DNA of 60,000 bases from Symsagittifera roscoffensis. Its lineage: Eukaryota > Xenacoelomorpha > Acoela > Convolutidae. The DNA lies in NCBI RefSeq assembly GCF_963678635.1, contig NC_087062.1:62296386-62356385 (forward strand), given 5' to 3'. Positions 12,201 through 24,200 of this stretch are shown here, one piece after another. How positions within the stretch are numbered: position 1 is the stretch's first letter; each line of letters opens with the position of its first letter. A program made the translations under genes and the position numbers. The notes below the pieces were generated by a model. The model had not been told where the DNA came from and did no database searches. It worked only from the letters and a program-made list of their open reading frames with translations.

Positions 12201-15200
12201 AACTCATTTCAGCTCAAAGTAAATGTAGTGAGCTAGTGTAAATGTCTTCACTTCGTTCATTTACATTTGATTACAAAGTTAGCCGGTTACTGTGCAATTA
12301 GCACAGAATTTTCCGACCATATTCTTTAGAAATCTACGGTTTAGAATTTTTTTTCCAAAATAGAGTTGTTTTTTTTCTGCTTGGTGTGATCTGACGTAAA
12401 AATATAATTTAGGCATATTAGACAGTCATAGTAATATAGGCAAATCGGACAAAAATTTTTGTAGAAAAGTGACTAGGAAAACAAGAAAAAAAATTGAAAA
12501 AAAAAAATCGAAACTGGTTTTACTTGCTTAAAATTAAATTTTAAATTAAATTAGGCATAAATTTGGCATTTCAGCTGTTGAAGCCTGCTCGCTTGCTCTA
12601 ATCGCTCGAATTAAGACGAAAAATCAAAACCTTCAAACCGGTTTTTCTCGAAATTTTTAAAAGTTGTTCGAATCACGGCTGAGAGGGCTTTAATATGATA
12701 TATTACTCAACCCAGTCCGATGATTATTTGTGGTACCTGATTTTGCGAGGAAAAAAAAACAAAAAAAACTAAAACACCCGAATACAGCGTTCAAAGTTCC
12801 TCCATATTTTCAATGGTCGGAACAAAAAGTGCAAATCGCATTCTCCACTGCGAATGTAGTGTCTTTCTGAACATGACTAACACGTCAGCATCGAAAAACT
12901 CATCTGAGCTGCCGTCACCACTCGAGTATGAACAGATGGGCAGCATGCTTCTATCCACTCGGTCCAACTCAGTCCTAGACCCATAATGACTGCCAATGGA
13001 GACAGGAGCATCGTTGTCTCCCACAAAAGAGGAGCTGCCCCCGTTGAAATCGAGAGGACATTCTTGTTCTGCAGATACTCGCTGACTAATGTAAGACTGC
13101 AGGGCTAGTAAAAGCATACAGTTCGTTTGCAGTAGCATTGTCGAAAGGGGTGGGGGTAAGGTGTACAAATAAAGCTCGGCTACCCCATTTTCCCCAATAC
13201 ATAAAAACAATTCTAACGACCTGCGAAAAAAAAACGCTTTTTGAAATTCTTCCCAGTGCCCAAAAACGTCATTTTTGGCGTTTTCCCAAAAATTAGCCTG
13301 CAGCGCAGAAAATGTTGGCAAGATTGGGTCTTTTAATTCTGTATATTCTTTGGAGAGCTCGGAAAATTCGGCCCCCATCTATTCCTATAAAATCCTAGAT
13401 CCATGCTTTTTGACTTACAATACTAGTTTTCAAAAACTGAATTTTTACTTTTTTTCGTTTATAAATACGAACGTTTTCACTTCATGCAAAGGAGTTTAAT
13501 TTGGCAACAAGTAATTCTGCGATGCAATAGCTCTAATTTGTTTGGTTTATAATGTATTTTTGCCGCAAGGAACTTACGGTCAGGCCGAATTCTGTCTTCA
13601 CTGAACACGTTTTTCTAAACAGTTCAAGTTTAAATGCAAGCAAAGCAAAATGAAATCAATTATGATAAAAAATGAATCTGTGTTACTCACTTTGGCAATT
13701 TGTAAATTAATAATGGCATTGTTAATGGCATGTATGAACACCTGAAAAAAAGAAGTTCGGTCAAGGCGAGTACAAAATTATAACAGTTATTTACGATAAT
13801 AAAAAAAACATTCACTTCGCTTTGTTTCATGTAGAGGTTCAGCTTCTGAAACACACAACGATCAATTGAAACACTGCAAGTCAATAGAAACATAGACAGT
13901 TCGATAGAGACAGTTTGAACCATTGAAACATACAGTTCAAAAAGACTAGTCTAAATCATATTTTCATTTAAAAAATATGTTTGAGATCTTGTTAAAAAAA
14001 CAGCACTGTTCTGACTTCCTATAAAAAAATACAAATACTGACAGTTGGAAAAGAGTAATGAACGCAAGGAAACTGAAAAAAAACGACTTGTTTTCCAATC
14101 ATCTTCAACTTTTGAATTTCGAAGAAAATTGATGGCCTTAAATCTCTTTGAATTTGTAAGACAAATTATGAGGGACACTTTTTTGTTAAAATTGACCCAA
14201 TTTGAGAAAACTGGATCAATAGGTAAAACTTTTATTTCGCTGATAATTAATTTCCATTTTCAAAATTAAGAGTCGATCACGTTTTTCGTTATCTTTACAG
14301 TTGTGCAGTTCGATAGTGGAGTTTGCCTTCCTTTTAACAATGAAAATGTACTGAACTTGAAAAGAAATCACAAGTCAAGCCGCAAAAAATTGAAATTGAG
14401 CGTGAACAAATTTCCTGTAAAAACTAACAACGAAAAAAAAAAATCAGCAAGATCTATATAAGGTCTTGCTGATTTTTTTTTGGTGTTTCTTAGGAAAAAG
14501 TCTTAAAATTTGTTCACGCTCAATTTCGATTTTTCGCGGCTTGACTTGTGATTTCTTTTCAAGCTCAGTGCAAGTTCACTCTCACAAAATTAAGTGTTCG
14601 TTTTCTTTAGTTAACCAGCCAGAGACCTAACCTGAAAATTATAATAGGGATTTTCTAAGCTTTGGCTATCTTACAAGAGCTAACCTCCCAAATTGCAACG
14701 CACGTGAGATTTGACAACGCCATACTAATAAAAAATATTTTGAGAAAATTGTGAGGTTAAATTCCTCAACGAGTATACTTTTTGAGAAATTTCATGAGTG
14801 CCACTGTCTTCTTCATCTCTGCTTTTCAAATAGTTGGGCTGTGCCGCTGGGTTTCTTGACACCATTAGTCCGTTCCTAACGTGCTCTATCATCTGGTGGA
14901 ACTGGTCAGCCTCCCTCAAGTTGTGAACAAACTGCTCTTCCATCTCCGCTCTTTGCTCTGTCTTCTCCTCTTCTGTTCGTGCATCCACTCGGCGACGGCG
15001 AACAGTGCTGGGACTAGATGAAATTTGAAGTTGACTCATAGTTCTCCGCTAAACACATCAATACAACTCTTTGATTGAAGAATGACTTAACATGATCCAT
15101 AAAGCTCTTTGTAGAAGTTCTCTCACACAATTGAGGCGGAGCTTTGCATCAATTGAAACACGAAAATAACAAAGTGCCAGGCATGGAAGTAACCACCAGA

Positions 15201-18200
15201 CCAAGCGTGCTAAATAAGACCCTGAGCTTGAAACTAATACGAATCCAGCAATCAGATGATTCAGTGATTCAACTAAACAAGCTCCGCACAAAATCATTTG
15301 ACAAAATGATAATTTAGAAAAGTATTTTTCCCTCAATTTTTTTTTCACGAGACTAAGACAACTAGATTAACAAAGTCCGTGCATAAACACATTTTTAAGC
15401 ACAATAATTTTTAAGCACAATAAACAAGCTATAACAATGTTTTCTATAAACATAATCACCTTAAAGCTTTTCAAATTTCAAGAAACTTTTGCGAATGACA
15501 GATTCAGGAATTTCTAACCAATTCAGTAATACTTGTTCTTCAACAGGAAAAACTCAAAATGAAAATCCACGTTCGAAACTAAATCTCATTCGGGTTTTTC
15601 CGGGCAGCTTCCACTTTTGAAAGCCCAATTGTTGTGATAACCTTAAAAATTTCAGAGACTGGAAATGAATTTGATGCAAGCAATGAAACAACCAGAGATG
15701 TGCCAATCCCACAGTTTCATCTTCATGATCAAACCCATATCACGAAACCTCACAAAAAAGATCGAAAATATGTCTGAGACCATGTGCGGAGGAGGATTAA
15801 AATGCAAAGAAGACAACTTGACCAAGAAGATGAAAAAACATTATTCTATGTCAAGCTGGTATGTATGCTATGAAAGAGCTGGTCAACCATGCTCAAAACT
15901 ATTATCGACCAGGCAGTGAGTCGTATCAAAGAAGATATTTTGAAAAACATACTACTAACATGAACTTAATGGAGACTCGAAACAATCTGAAAGCCCAATG
16001 TGAAGCAGAGCAGATAAAAGTGAACAGGAGGCCTGATAATGTTAAAATTATAGAAGTTCACAAATCATTAGAACAAGGAAAAGGTCGAGAACCAATAGAG
16101 CAAAGTTAAGTATTGCAGGCAATATAGATGCTAGTTTAGAAGAGATGTATCTTTAGCCCATTGATTTCCTTCAAAACCTGGCAGAGCCAAACCAATAATT
16201 CATATTCACACTCAGATATACGCTGCGAAAACTAACCTTTTGAGAAAACAGAAAAGTCTTACTAACAGTGGCCAATTTCAGAATGTGAAAATTTTTTGGA
16301 TATATTAAGACCTCGAGCGAATTTTCTTCGTCAGATGAAAAAGGATAGCAGAATCAGCTCATGTCAAAGATCTGTTTGTCAGTTTTTGGGACAATTTGCA
16401 GGGTTGCTACAATGTTATTGACGTTATGATACAGAAAACCTGCCAATTTTTCTACCGTCTAAAATCATGTTTTTGATTCGGCTTTCTCTTTCAAATTTCC
16501 ATTAAATATTCAATGCCGCAAAAAAATAAGAAAAAAACATAAAGCTCCATCACCCACGTCGAAAAAAAACATTTTAAGAACGGTGCAAGAATGAAAACAT
16601 TTTAATACGTTAATTCCTTGCTAATGTTATTTTAAATAAAGCATATATGTATAGAGCTCAAACAAACAAACTTAAAATCAAAAATTTTGCACAATGTCAT
16701 AAGGCCAAATAAAAATGTCCTTGCACTAAGGTAAAATCGCTCCATCTGCAATAGCCATTCCGGATTACACAAAACATTGGCCCTTCGGAATTGCCACATT
16801 AAAAAAATTGAAAGCGGCAACTTCATTGAATAAAATTGGGCAAAAACTGTTAATAGTATAAAAACAAAGAGCTAGCCACAATCATTTAATCTCAAGCCAT
16901 TTCTTTAAACCGCTCATTTCAAATTGCTTAAACGCTCAACCATTTCTTGTTTTTTTTTGCATTGGTTATTTAGAAGTGATAGATTTGGTTACACAACCAG
17001 TCTAAGGGGAAAAAAAAACAATTTTCCGGTAGGATTGCTCTAATTAATCGCATTTTCATTTTAATAATCATGGAAAAAGAACGCAAAAGTTAAATTGAAA
17101 AATGTCGAACAAATTTTTGAAGAAACAATGGAAAAAGATAAGTGCTTCGGAGATATTTGAAAACAATTTCAGTTAAATGATGAAAAAATACTTCGACAGA
17201 ATCCTGAAACCAGTTTTTAAAAGTATAAAAATTTTACAAAAAAAATTGCTTCCGAAATTACTTTAAAAAATCAAACAAAATATAAACAAAAAAAAATGTG
17301 TCGTCTGAAAACATAAAATTTCTGATGTCGCAAGAAAAAGAAAGAGCCATTAAACCAAACATAAATCTCAAAAAACTATCCAAAAGAATATAACTTAAGA
17401 ACCGATCCTTTCATTTTATCAAAAACTTTTACAAGGTAAGATATAATTTTAAAATTCAGCAAAAAAACGTCGAGAAAACTCAGTCCTTCATACCAAGAAA
17501 AAATCAGGATTGAAAATATTTCCTGACCTTATTTCATGGTTTTAGTTATCTTAGTTTAACAATCCTTTAAACAGGCTAAATTAAACAAACAATGTCTCTG
17601 AAAAGGCAACATGTAGAAAATAACGTCAGAAGCGGCAACTATATCGCTTAAAATAAAGAGCTGGAATTTTCAAGCAATTCAACTGTTGACTTTAGACTCT
17701 TAACATGAGCAACCATGTCTTGTTTTGTGCATTGGATACGCAATGATTCGATTCGGTTACACGAGCTATTTACAAAAAATATATATATTTTCCGATTAAA
17801 TCGCGCCCATTAATCGCATTTTTAATGTATTTAGATAGAAGCGAAGAGAAAAATCGCAGAAGAAAAAGTAAAAGCCAACAGAGAGTTGGAAAAAAGCAAA
17901 TGAACTTAAGAAACACATGTAAAAAAAACTGAAATCTAAAACTGATTGAAATTTTTTGAATTTTCGAATATTTAGAACTTTCGAACGAAACAAATACACA
18001 GAAGCTCAACAGAGCTTTGCACCGCTTTCAATATCACATACAAAGAGCATTGCGAACTAGCAGACAGGAAAAGAAAAGATCCATTCTATTAAGTGAAAAG
18101 AAAAATCGAAATAAAAAGAATAAAATATCGTATTTAGAAAAAGGTCAAAATGTGGTCTGGAATGATGTTCAATTCGCAGAAAAAACATCCAAAAGCACAA

Positions 18201-21200
18201 TCGACGGCATTTACCAAAAATCCAAAACAAAGGCCAAATAAAAATGTCCTTGCACTAAGGTAAAATCGCTCCATCTGCAATAGCCATTCCGGATTACACA
18301 AAACATTGGCCCTTCGGAATTGCCACATTAAAAAAATTGAAAGCGGCAACTTCATTGAATAAAATTGGGCAAAAACTGTTAATAGTATAAAAACAAAGAG
18401 CTAGCCACAATCCTTTAATCTCAAGCCATTTCTTTAAACCGCTCATTTCAAATTGCTTAAACGCTCAACCATTTCTTGTTTTTTTTTGCATTGGTTATTT
18501 AGAAGTGATCGATTTGGTTACACAACCAGTCTAAGGGAAAAAAAAACAATTTTCCGGTAGGATTGCTCTAATTAATCGCATTTTCATTTTAATAATCATG
18601 GAAAAAGAACGCAAAAGTTAAATTGAAAAATGTCGAACAAATTTTTGAAGAAACAACGGAAAAAGATAAGTGCTCCGGAGATATTTGAAAACAATTACAG
18701 TTAAATGATGAAAAACTACTTCGACAGAACCCTGAAACCTGTTTTTAAAAGTATAACAATTTTACAAAAAAAATTGCTTCCGAAATTACTTTAAAAAATC
18801 AAACAAAATATAAACAAAAAAAAATGTGTCGTCTGAAAACATAAAATTTCTGATGTCGCAAGAAAAAGAAAGAGCCATTAAACCAAACATAAATCTCAAA
18901 AAACTATCCAAAAGAATATATCTTAAGAACCGATCCTTTCATATTATCAAAAACTTTTACAATGTAAGATATAATTTTAAAATTCAGCAAAAAACGTCGA
19001 GAAAACTCAGTCCTTCATACCAAGAAAAAATGAGGATTGAAAATATTTCCTGACCTTATTTCATGGTTTTAGTTATCTTGAATAAAACATTTATGTACGC
19101 AGTTTAACAATCCTTTAAACAGGCTAAATTAAACAAACAATGTCTCTGAAAAGGCAACATGTAGAAAATAACGTCAGAAGCTGCAACTATATCGATTAAA
19201 ATAAAGAGCTGGAATTTTCAAGCAATTTTTCTTAAACTGTTGACTTTAGACTCTTAAAATGAGCAACCACGTCTTGTTTTGTGCATTGGATATGCAATGA
19301 TTCGATTCGGTTATACGAGCTATTTACAAAAAATATATATTTTTTCCGATTAAATCGCGCCCATTAATCGCATTTTTAATGTATTTAGACAGAAGCGAAG
19401 AGAAAAATTGCAGAAGAAAAAGTTAAAGCCAACAGAGAGTTGGAAAAAAGCAAATGAACTTAAGAAGCACATGTAAAAGAACAAGAAATCTAAAACTGAT
19501 TGAAATTTTTTGAATTTTCGAATATTTAGAACTTTCGAACGAAACAAATACACAGAAGCTCAACAGAGCTTTGCACCACTTTCAATATCACATACAAATA
19601 GAATTGCGAACTAGCAGACAGGAAAAGAAAAAATCCGTTCTATTAAGTGAAAAGAAAAATCAAAATAAAAAGAATAAAATATCGTATTTAGAAAAAGATC
19701 AAAATGTGGTCTGGAATGATGTTCAATTCGCAGAAAAAACATCCAAAAGCACAATCGACGGCATTTACCAAAAATCCAAAACAATTATCGAGCGGCAACT
19801 GAGCCAATAAAACTTGGGTAGGGTAAATTCTCGCAGAACCGAAAACAAAATTGTTGTCCCGGAGAACTCTGAAGTATAAATTCTTCTCTAAGAATTTTAG
19901 CAATTCGCTCGATCCAGAGAGGAGCATTAAAATTATTTTCCTTGAAACGACTGGGTCACCAAGCAAGAACTAGGTCACTAAGCCGAGTACTTTCAACAAG
20001 AATTAAGCCACTATTTGGGCCGAATAAAGTTTTTAAGCGAATCATAAAAAAGTATATGAGAAAGGCTCGTAAAATTAAAGGCTCTTAAAATGAATAAAAA
20101 TAATTTTCTGTGGCTATATAGGCACATTTAATATCTTGAAAAAATCGTTCAAATATACAGCAAAAACAACAAGGTCGCAGTGTGGAGTGCGCAGTAACGT
20201 TTTAAGGGGGAGGATATTCGCGCCGAAAGCAGAATTAGAAATCTTTTAGGATTAATCAGACGGAAATGGTACAAAAGGAGGGATCTTGCCGAAACATTAG
20301 GCAATCAGAATGTGTGGAGTGGAGTGCGCAGTAACGTTTTAAGGGGGAGGATATTCACGCCGAAAGCAGATTTAGAAATCTTTTAGGATTGACGGATATG
20401 GTACAAAAGGAGGGATCTTGCCGGAACATTAGGCAATCAGAATGAATGGGGTAGGGGGTCACACTAATGTACGCAAATGATCGAAGTTTAAAATTCACTG
20501 CAGTTGTCTCAACTCACCAAGTCTATGACTGAGTGTTGTGCTATTGTGTTCTGCAGTAACTTCACCCAGATGTCTCTACTGTTTACTGTCTGGGCTAAAA
20601 TGAGGGACGGAATGGAAATTTTGCTCGATTGAATCACTCTATAACATTCTCGATAACATTCTATATAATTAACAAAATTACCATCTTACACGACTTTAAA
20701 TAACCCAATTACATGCGTATTCATAATTTTGGACTTGCCTTCAAAATAGAATGTCTTGGACTCTTCGTCGGTGATCGTAAAATGTTTGCTCACCTCGTCA
20801 TCTATACCCACGATGGAATTCTAAGACAAAAAAAAACATTTCTGATAAGCTTGAAGGTAAATTCGCATTCGCGGAAGAGAACTGTTTCATCGGCAATTCT
20901 TCTACCTACACGGCACTTTTTTGCAGTATATACCCAAAAAGAAATTTTCGCAATACTCTTCCCGATAACTTCAAGTAAAACCGGATTTCCTCCAAATCAT
21001 CTTGGTATGGGACAACGACTCTTTTGCACGCAAAAAAACATATTTAATAAAAACAGTATTCTTAAGCACTGTGTGCCCTAAACAATGTTGCGCTGATGGA
21101 ATATTTGTTAATATTATTTGAAAAATTGTCTATTACGATGCAAACTCATGATAGATGGAGAAAAGAGGAGTTCGCTCTGTCGCTGAGATTCCAGTATTGA

Positions 21201-24200
21201 AACTAAGCGAGAATGAACATAAAACAACCTTCAGACGAACGCATCCTTTCCTGTTTCCTCCAGCTGCCTGCTTTTTGGTCTAAACAGCAAAACTTCAGTT
21301 ACAGTACGTAAGATTCGGTGATGTTACCGAAAAATCTCACTATTATAATACAGGCAATTTAAATGAAAAACCTGGCCACGTGCACAAATATTCGGGGTGA
21401 AAGGGACTATAGAGCTCAATTTGTAAAAATAAATAGCAACTTAATCTTAATTACTTTGTTTAGTGCCTAAACAGAACGGTCTAGATTAGTTGCAAATACT
21501 GATTAAGGCGCAATACAGCACATGGTGTTTCAATTTCCACAAGCGCACAGCACTCGCCATGTGCATGAGTTAACCTGGTTGAATTTTTCTCCGAAGAACG
21601 TTTGAAATAGCTTCGTCACCAAGAAGTACAGTACATCATGACCCCAAGGTCCTTTTGAACAATTGCACTTTTCATGTTACTGTTATTATCTTCGGCCTCC
21701 GTTTTCTTTATGCAAAGGACATTAGTTTTGTTCAAATTCAGTATCATTTTAATTCAGTTGCTCCAAATGTCTGAGAGTATTCTTTCTGTGTTTCGGAGTG
21801 AATTTGTAACAACTTTAGAATCTTCCGCATGAAGCCGTATTGAGATCGGTGACGGTATGGTTCTAAATGAGGGTGTACAGTTAATTGAACAATACTCTCT
21901 CATTCCTTTTCGAAACGTTTGGCAACAAGCTTAGTGGTCGGTACTGTGAGGTGTCGGCTTTCATTTTTCTTTGTATATTGGTGTGATTACGCTGGCTTTC
22001 CAGACCAAGGATACCTTCCTTTGTTTAAAGAGGTTTGAAATACAAGCTTCAAGGACTTTGTCACTGAGCGGCGGTACTTAACGTGGTTTTCAATTTGACC
22101 GCGTATCGGGATTCTCGCAGATTGTTGCGCTGTTTTGAGGCCAGCGGCCTCTTCTACGCTGGAAAAACGTCAGTCCAATTTTCTGCGCAGTTCTCTGCAT
22201 TGATAACAGGTACTTCAAGAACTTTTTCCAACTGGGCTGCTGAAGCATTTCTGCCTCTGATTTAGCTTATTTGCTGTAAGCAGAACGGTTTTGTGATCTT
22301 GTTAACCTAGTAAAGAACTGCAATCCCAATGAAAAAAAGTAACTCAACGGTTAAGCATACCTGAAATTAACAAGATCCTGTTTGTAAAAGCGTTCGTTAT
22401 TTGCTTTGTCACAACCTCAATTCCTGCCTTGTTTAAGAGCTTCCTGGAGCTTTAAGAGCATTGAACGCATCTTTTGTACTAATTTCTAACTTGACTTCCT
22501 CTTCGCAAAAGATAAATATTCATCGGCGTTGTGTTATTTCTGGCGTTGAAACCAGACTGGCGTTGAAACCAAACAAAAAGATGGATTTACTGTGGCGAAA
22601 AACAAAACTGTACTTTAAAAGCTCGAACGTATTTGCTAATTACAGAAAAATTACAGAAAAATCTCACTATTATAATACAGGCAATTTAAATGAAAAACCT
22701 GGCCACGTGCACAAATATTCGGGGTGAAAGGGACTATAGAGCTCAATTTGTAAAAATAAATAGCAACTTAATCTTAATTACTTTGTTTAGTGCCTAAACA
22801 GAACGGTCTAGATTAGTTGCAAATACTGATTAAGGCGCAATACAGCACATGGTGTTTCAATTTCCACAAGCGCACAGCACTCGCCATGTGCATGAGTTAA
22901 CCTGGTTGAATTTTTCTCCGAAGAACGTTTGAAATAGCTTCGTCACCAAGAAGTACAGTACATCATGACCCCAAGGTCCTTTTGAACAATTGCACTTTTC
23001 ATGTTACTGTTATTATCTTCGGCCTCCGTTTTCTTTATGCAAAGGACATTAGTTTTGTTCAAATTCAGTATCATTTTAATTCAGTTGCTCCAAATGTCTG
23101 AGAGTATTCTTTCTGTGTTTCGGAGTGAATTTGTAACAACTTTAGAATCTTCCGCATGAAGCCGTATTGAGATCGGTGACGGTATGGTTCTAAATGAGGG
23201 TGTACAGTTAATTGAACAATACTCTCTCATTCCTTTTCGAAACGTTTGGCAACAAGCTTAGTGGTCGGTACTGTGAGGTGTCGGCTTTCATTTTTCTTTG
23301 TATATTGGTGTGATTACGCTGGCTTTCCAGACCAAGGATACCTTCCTTTGTTTAAAGAGGTTTGAAATACAAGCTTCAAGGACTTTGTCACTGAGCGGCG
23401 GTACTTAACGTGGTTTTCAATTTGACCGCGTATCGGGATTCTCGCAGATTGTTGCGCTGTTTTGAGGCCAGCGGCCTCTTCTACGCTGGAAAAACGTCAG
23501 TCCAATTTTCTGCGCAGTTCTCTGCATTGATAACAGGTACTTCAAGAACTTTTTCCAACTGGGCTGCTGAAGCATTTCTGCCTCTGATTTAGCTTATTTG
23601 CTGTAAGCAGAACGGTTTTGTGATCTTGTTAACCTAGTAAAGAACTGCAATCCCAATGAAAAAAAGTAACTCAACGGTTAAGCATACCTGAAATTAACAA
23701 GATCCTGTTTGTAAAAGTGTTCGTTATTTGCTTTGTCACAACCTCAATTCCTGCCTTGTTTAAGAGCTTCCTGGAGCTTTAAGAGCATTGAACGCATCTT
23801 TTGTTCTAATTTCTAACTTGACTTCCTCTTCGCAAAAGATAAATATTCATCGGCGTTGTGTTATTTCTGGCGTTGAAACCAGACTGGCGTTGAAACCAAA
23901 CAAAAAGATGGATTTACTGTGGCGAAAAACAAAACTGTACTTTAAAAGCTCGAACGTATTTGCTAATTACAGGCCAAATAGAAAACAGGGACGAAATTTC
24001 ATGACAGTGTTTTAAAACCTTAACCAGTATTGTATGCTAATGGCCCAGACAAAAACCTGAAATAAAACAGCCTCGTTAATTATGTTTGGCTGTTTTAGAA
24101 CACATGATAACATCATCTGCGTGCCTCGCTATGTACTAAGTTTTGTACCTCTTGATTTACAAACCCTTTGATAGTACAAAATGTTTCCTTTGTTAAACAT

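Noticed and set aside
17770-19966. Short Phe/Leu-rich minus-strand frames
   Set aside because: They fall in the tandem duplication and read AT-rich repeat sequence; both units carry them with changes typical of non-coding DNA.
20711-20714. GT donor (CAT|GTAATT) for ORP9 exon 3
   Set aside because: It adds residues in the PH loop and, with the TTTTAG acceptor, breaks the phase. The GC donor 27 bases upstream fits length and phase exactly.
22083-24015. Identical 60-aa frames at 22,083 and 23,410
   Set aside because: Copies produced by the 1,327-bp duplication, on the opposite strand of a dead RT; no independent coding evidence.
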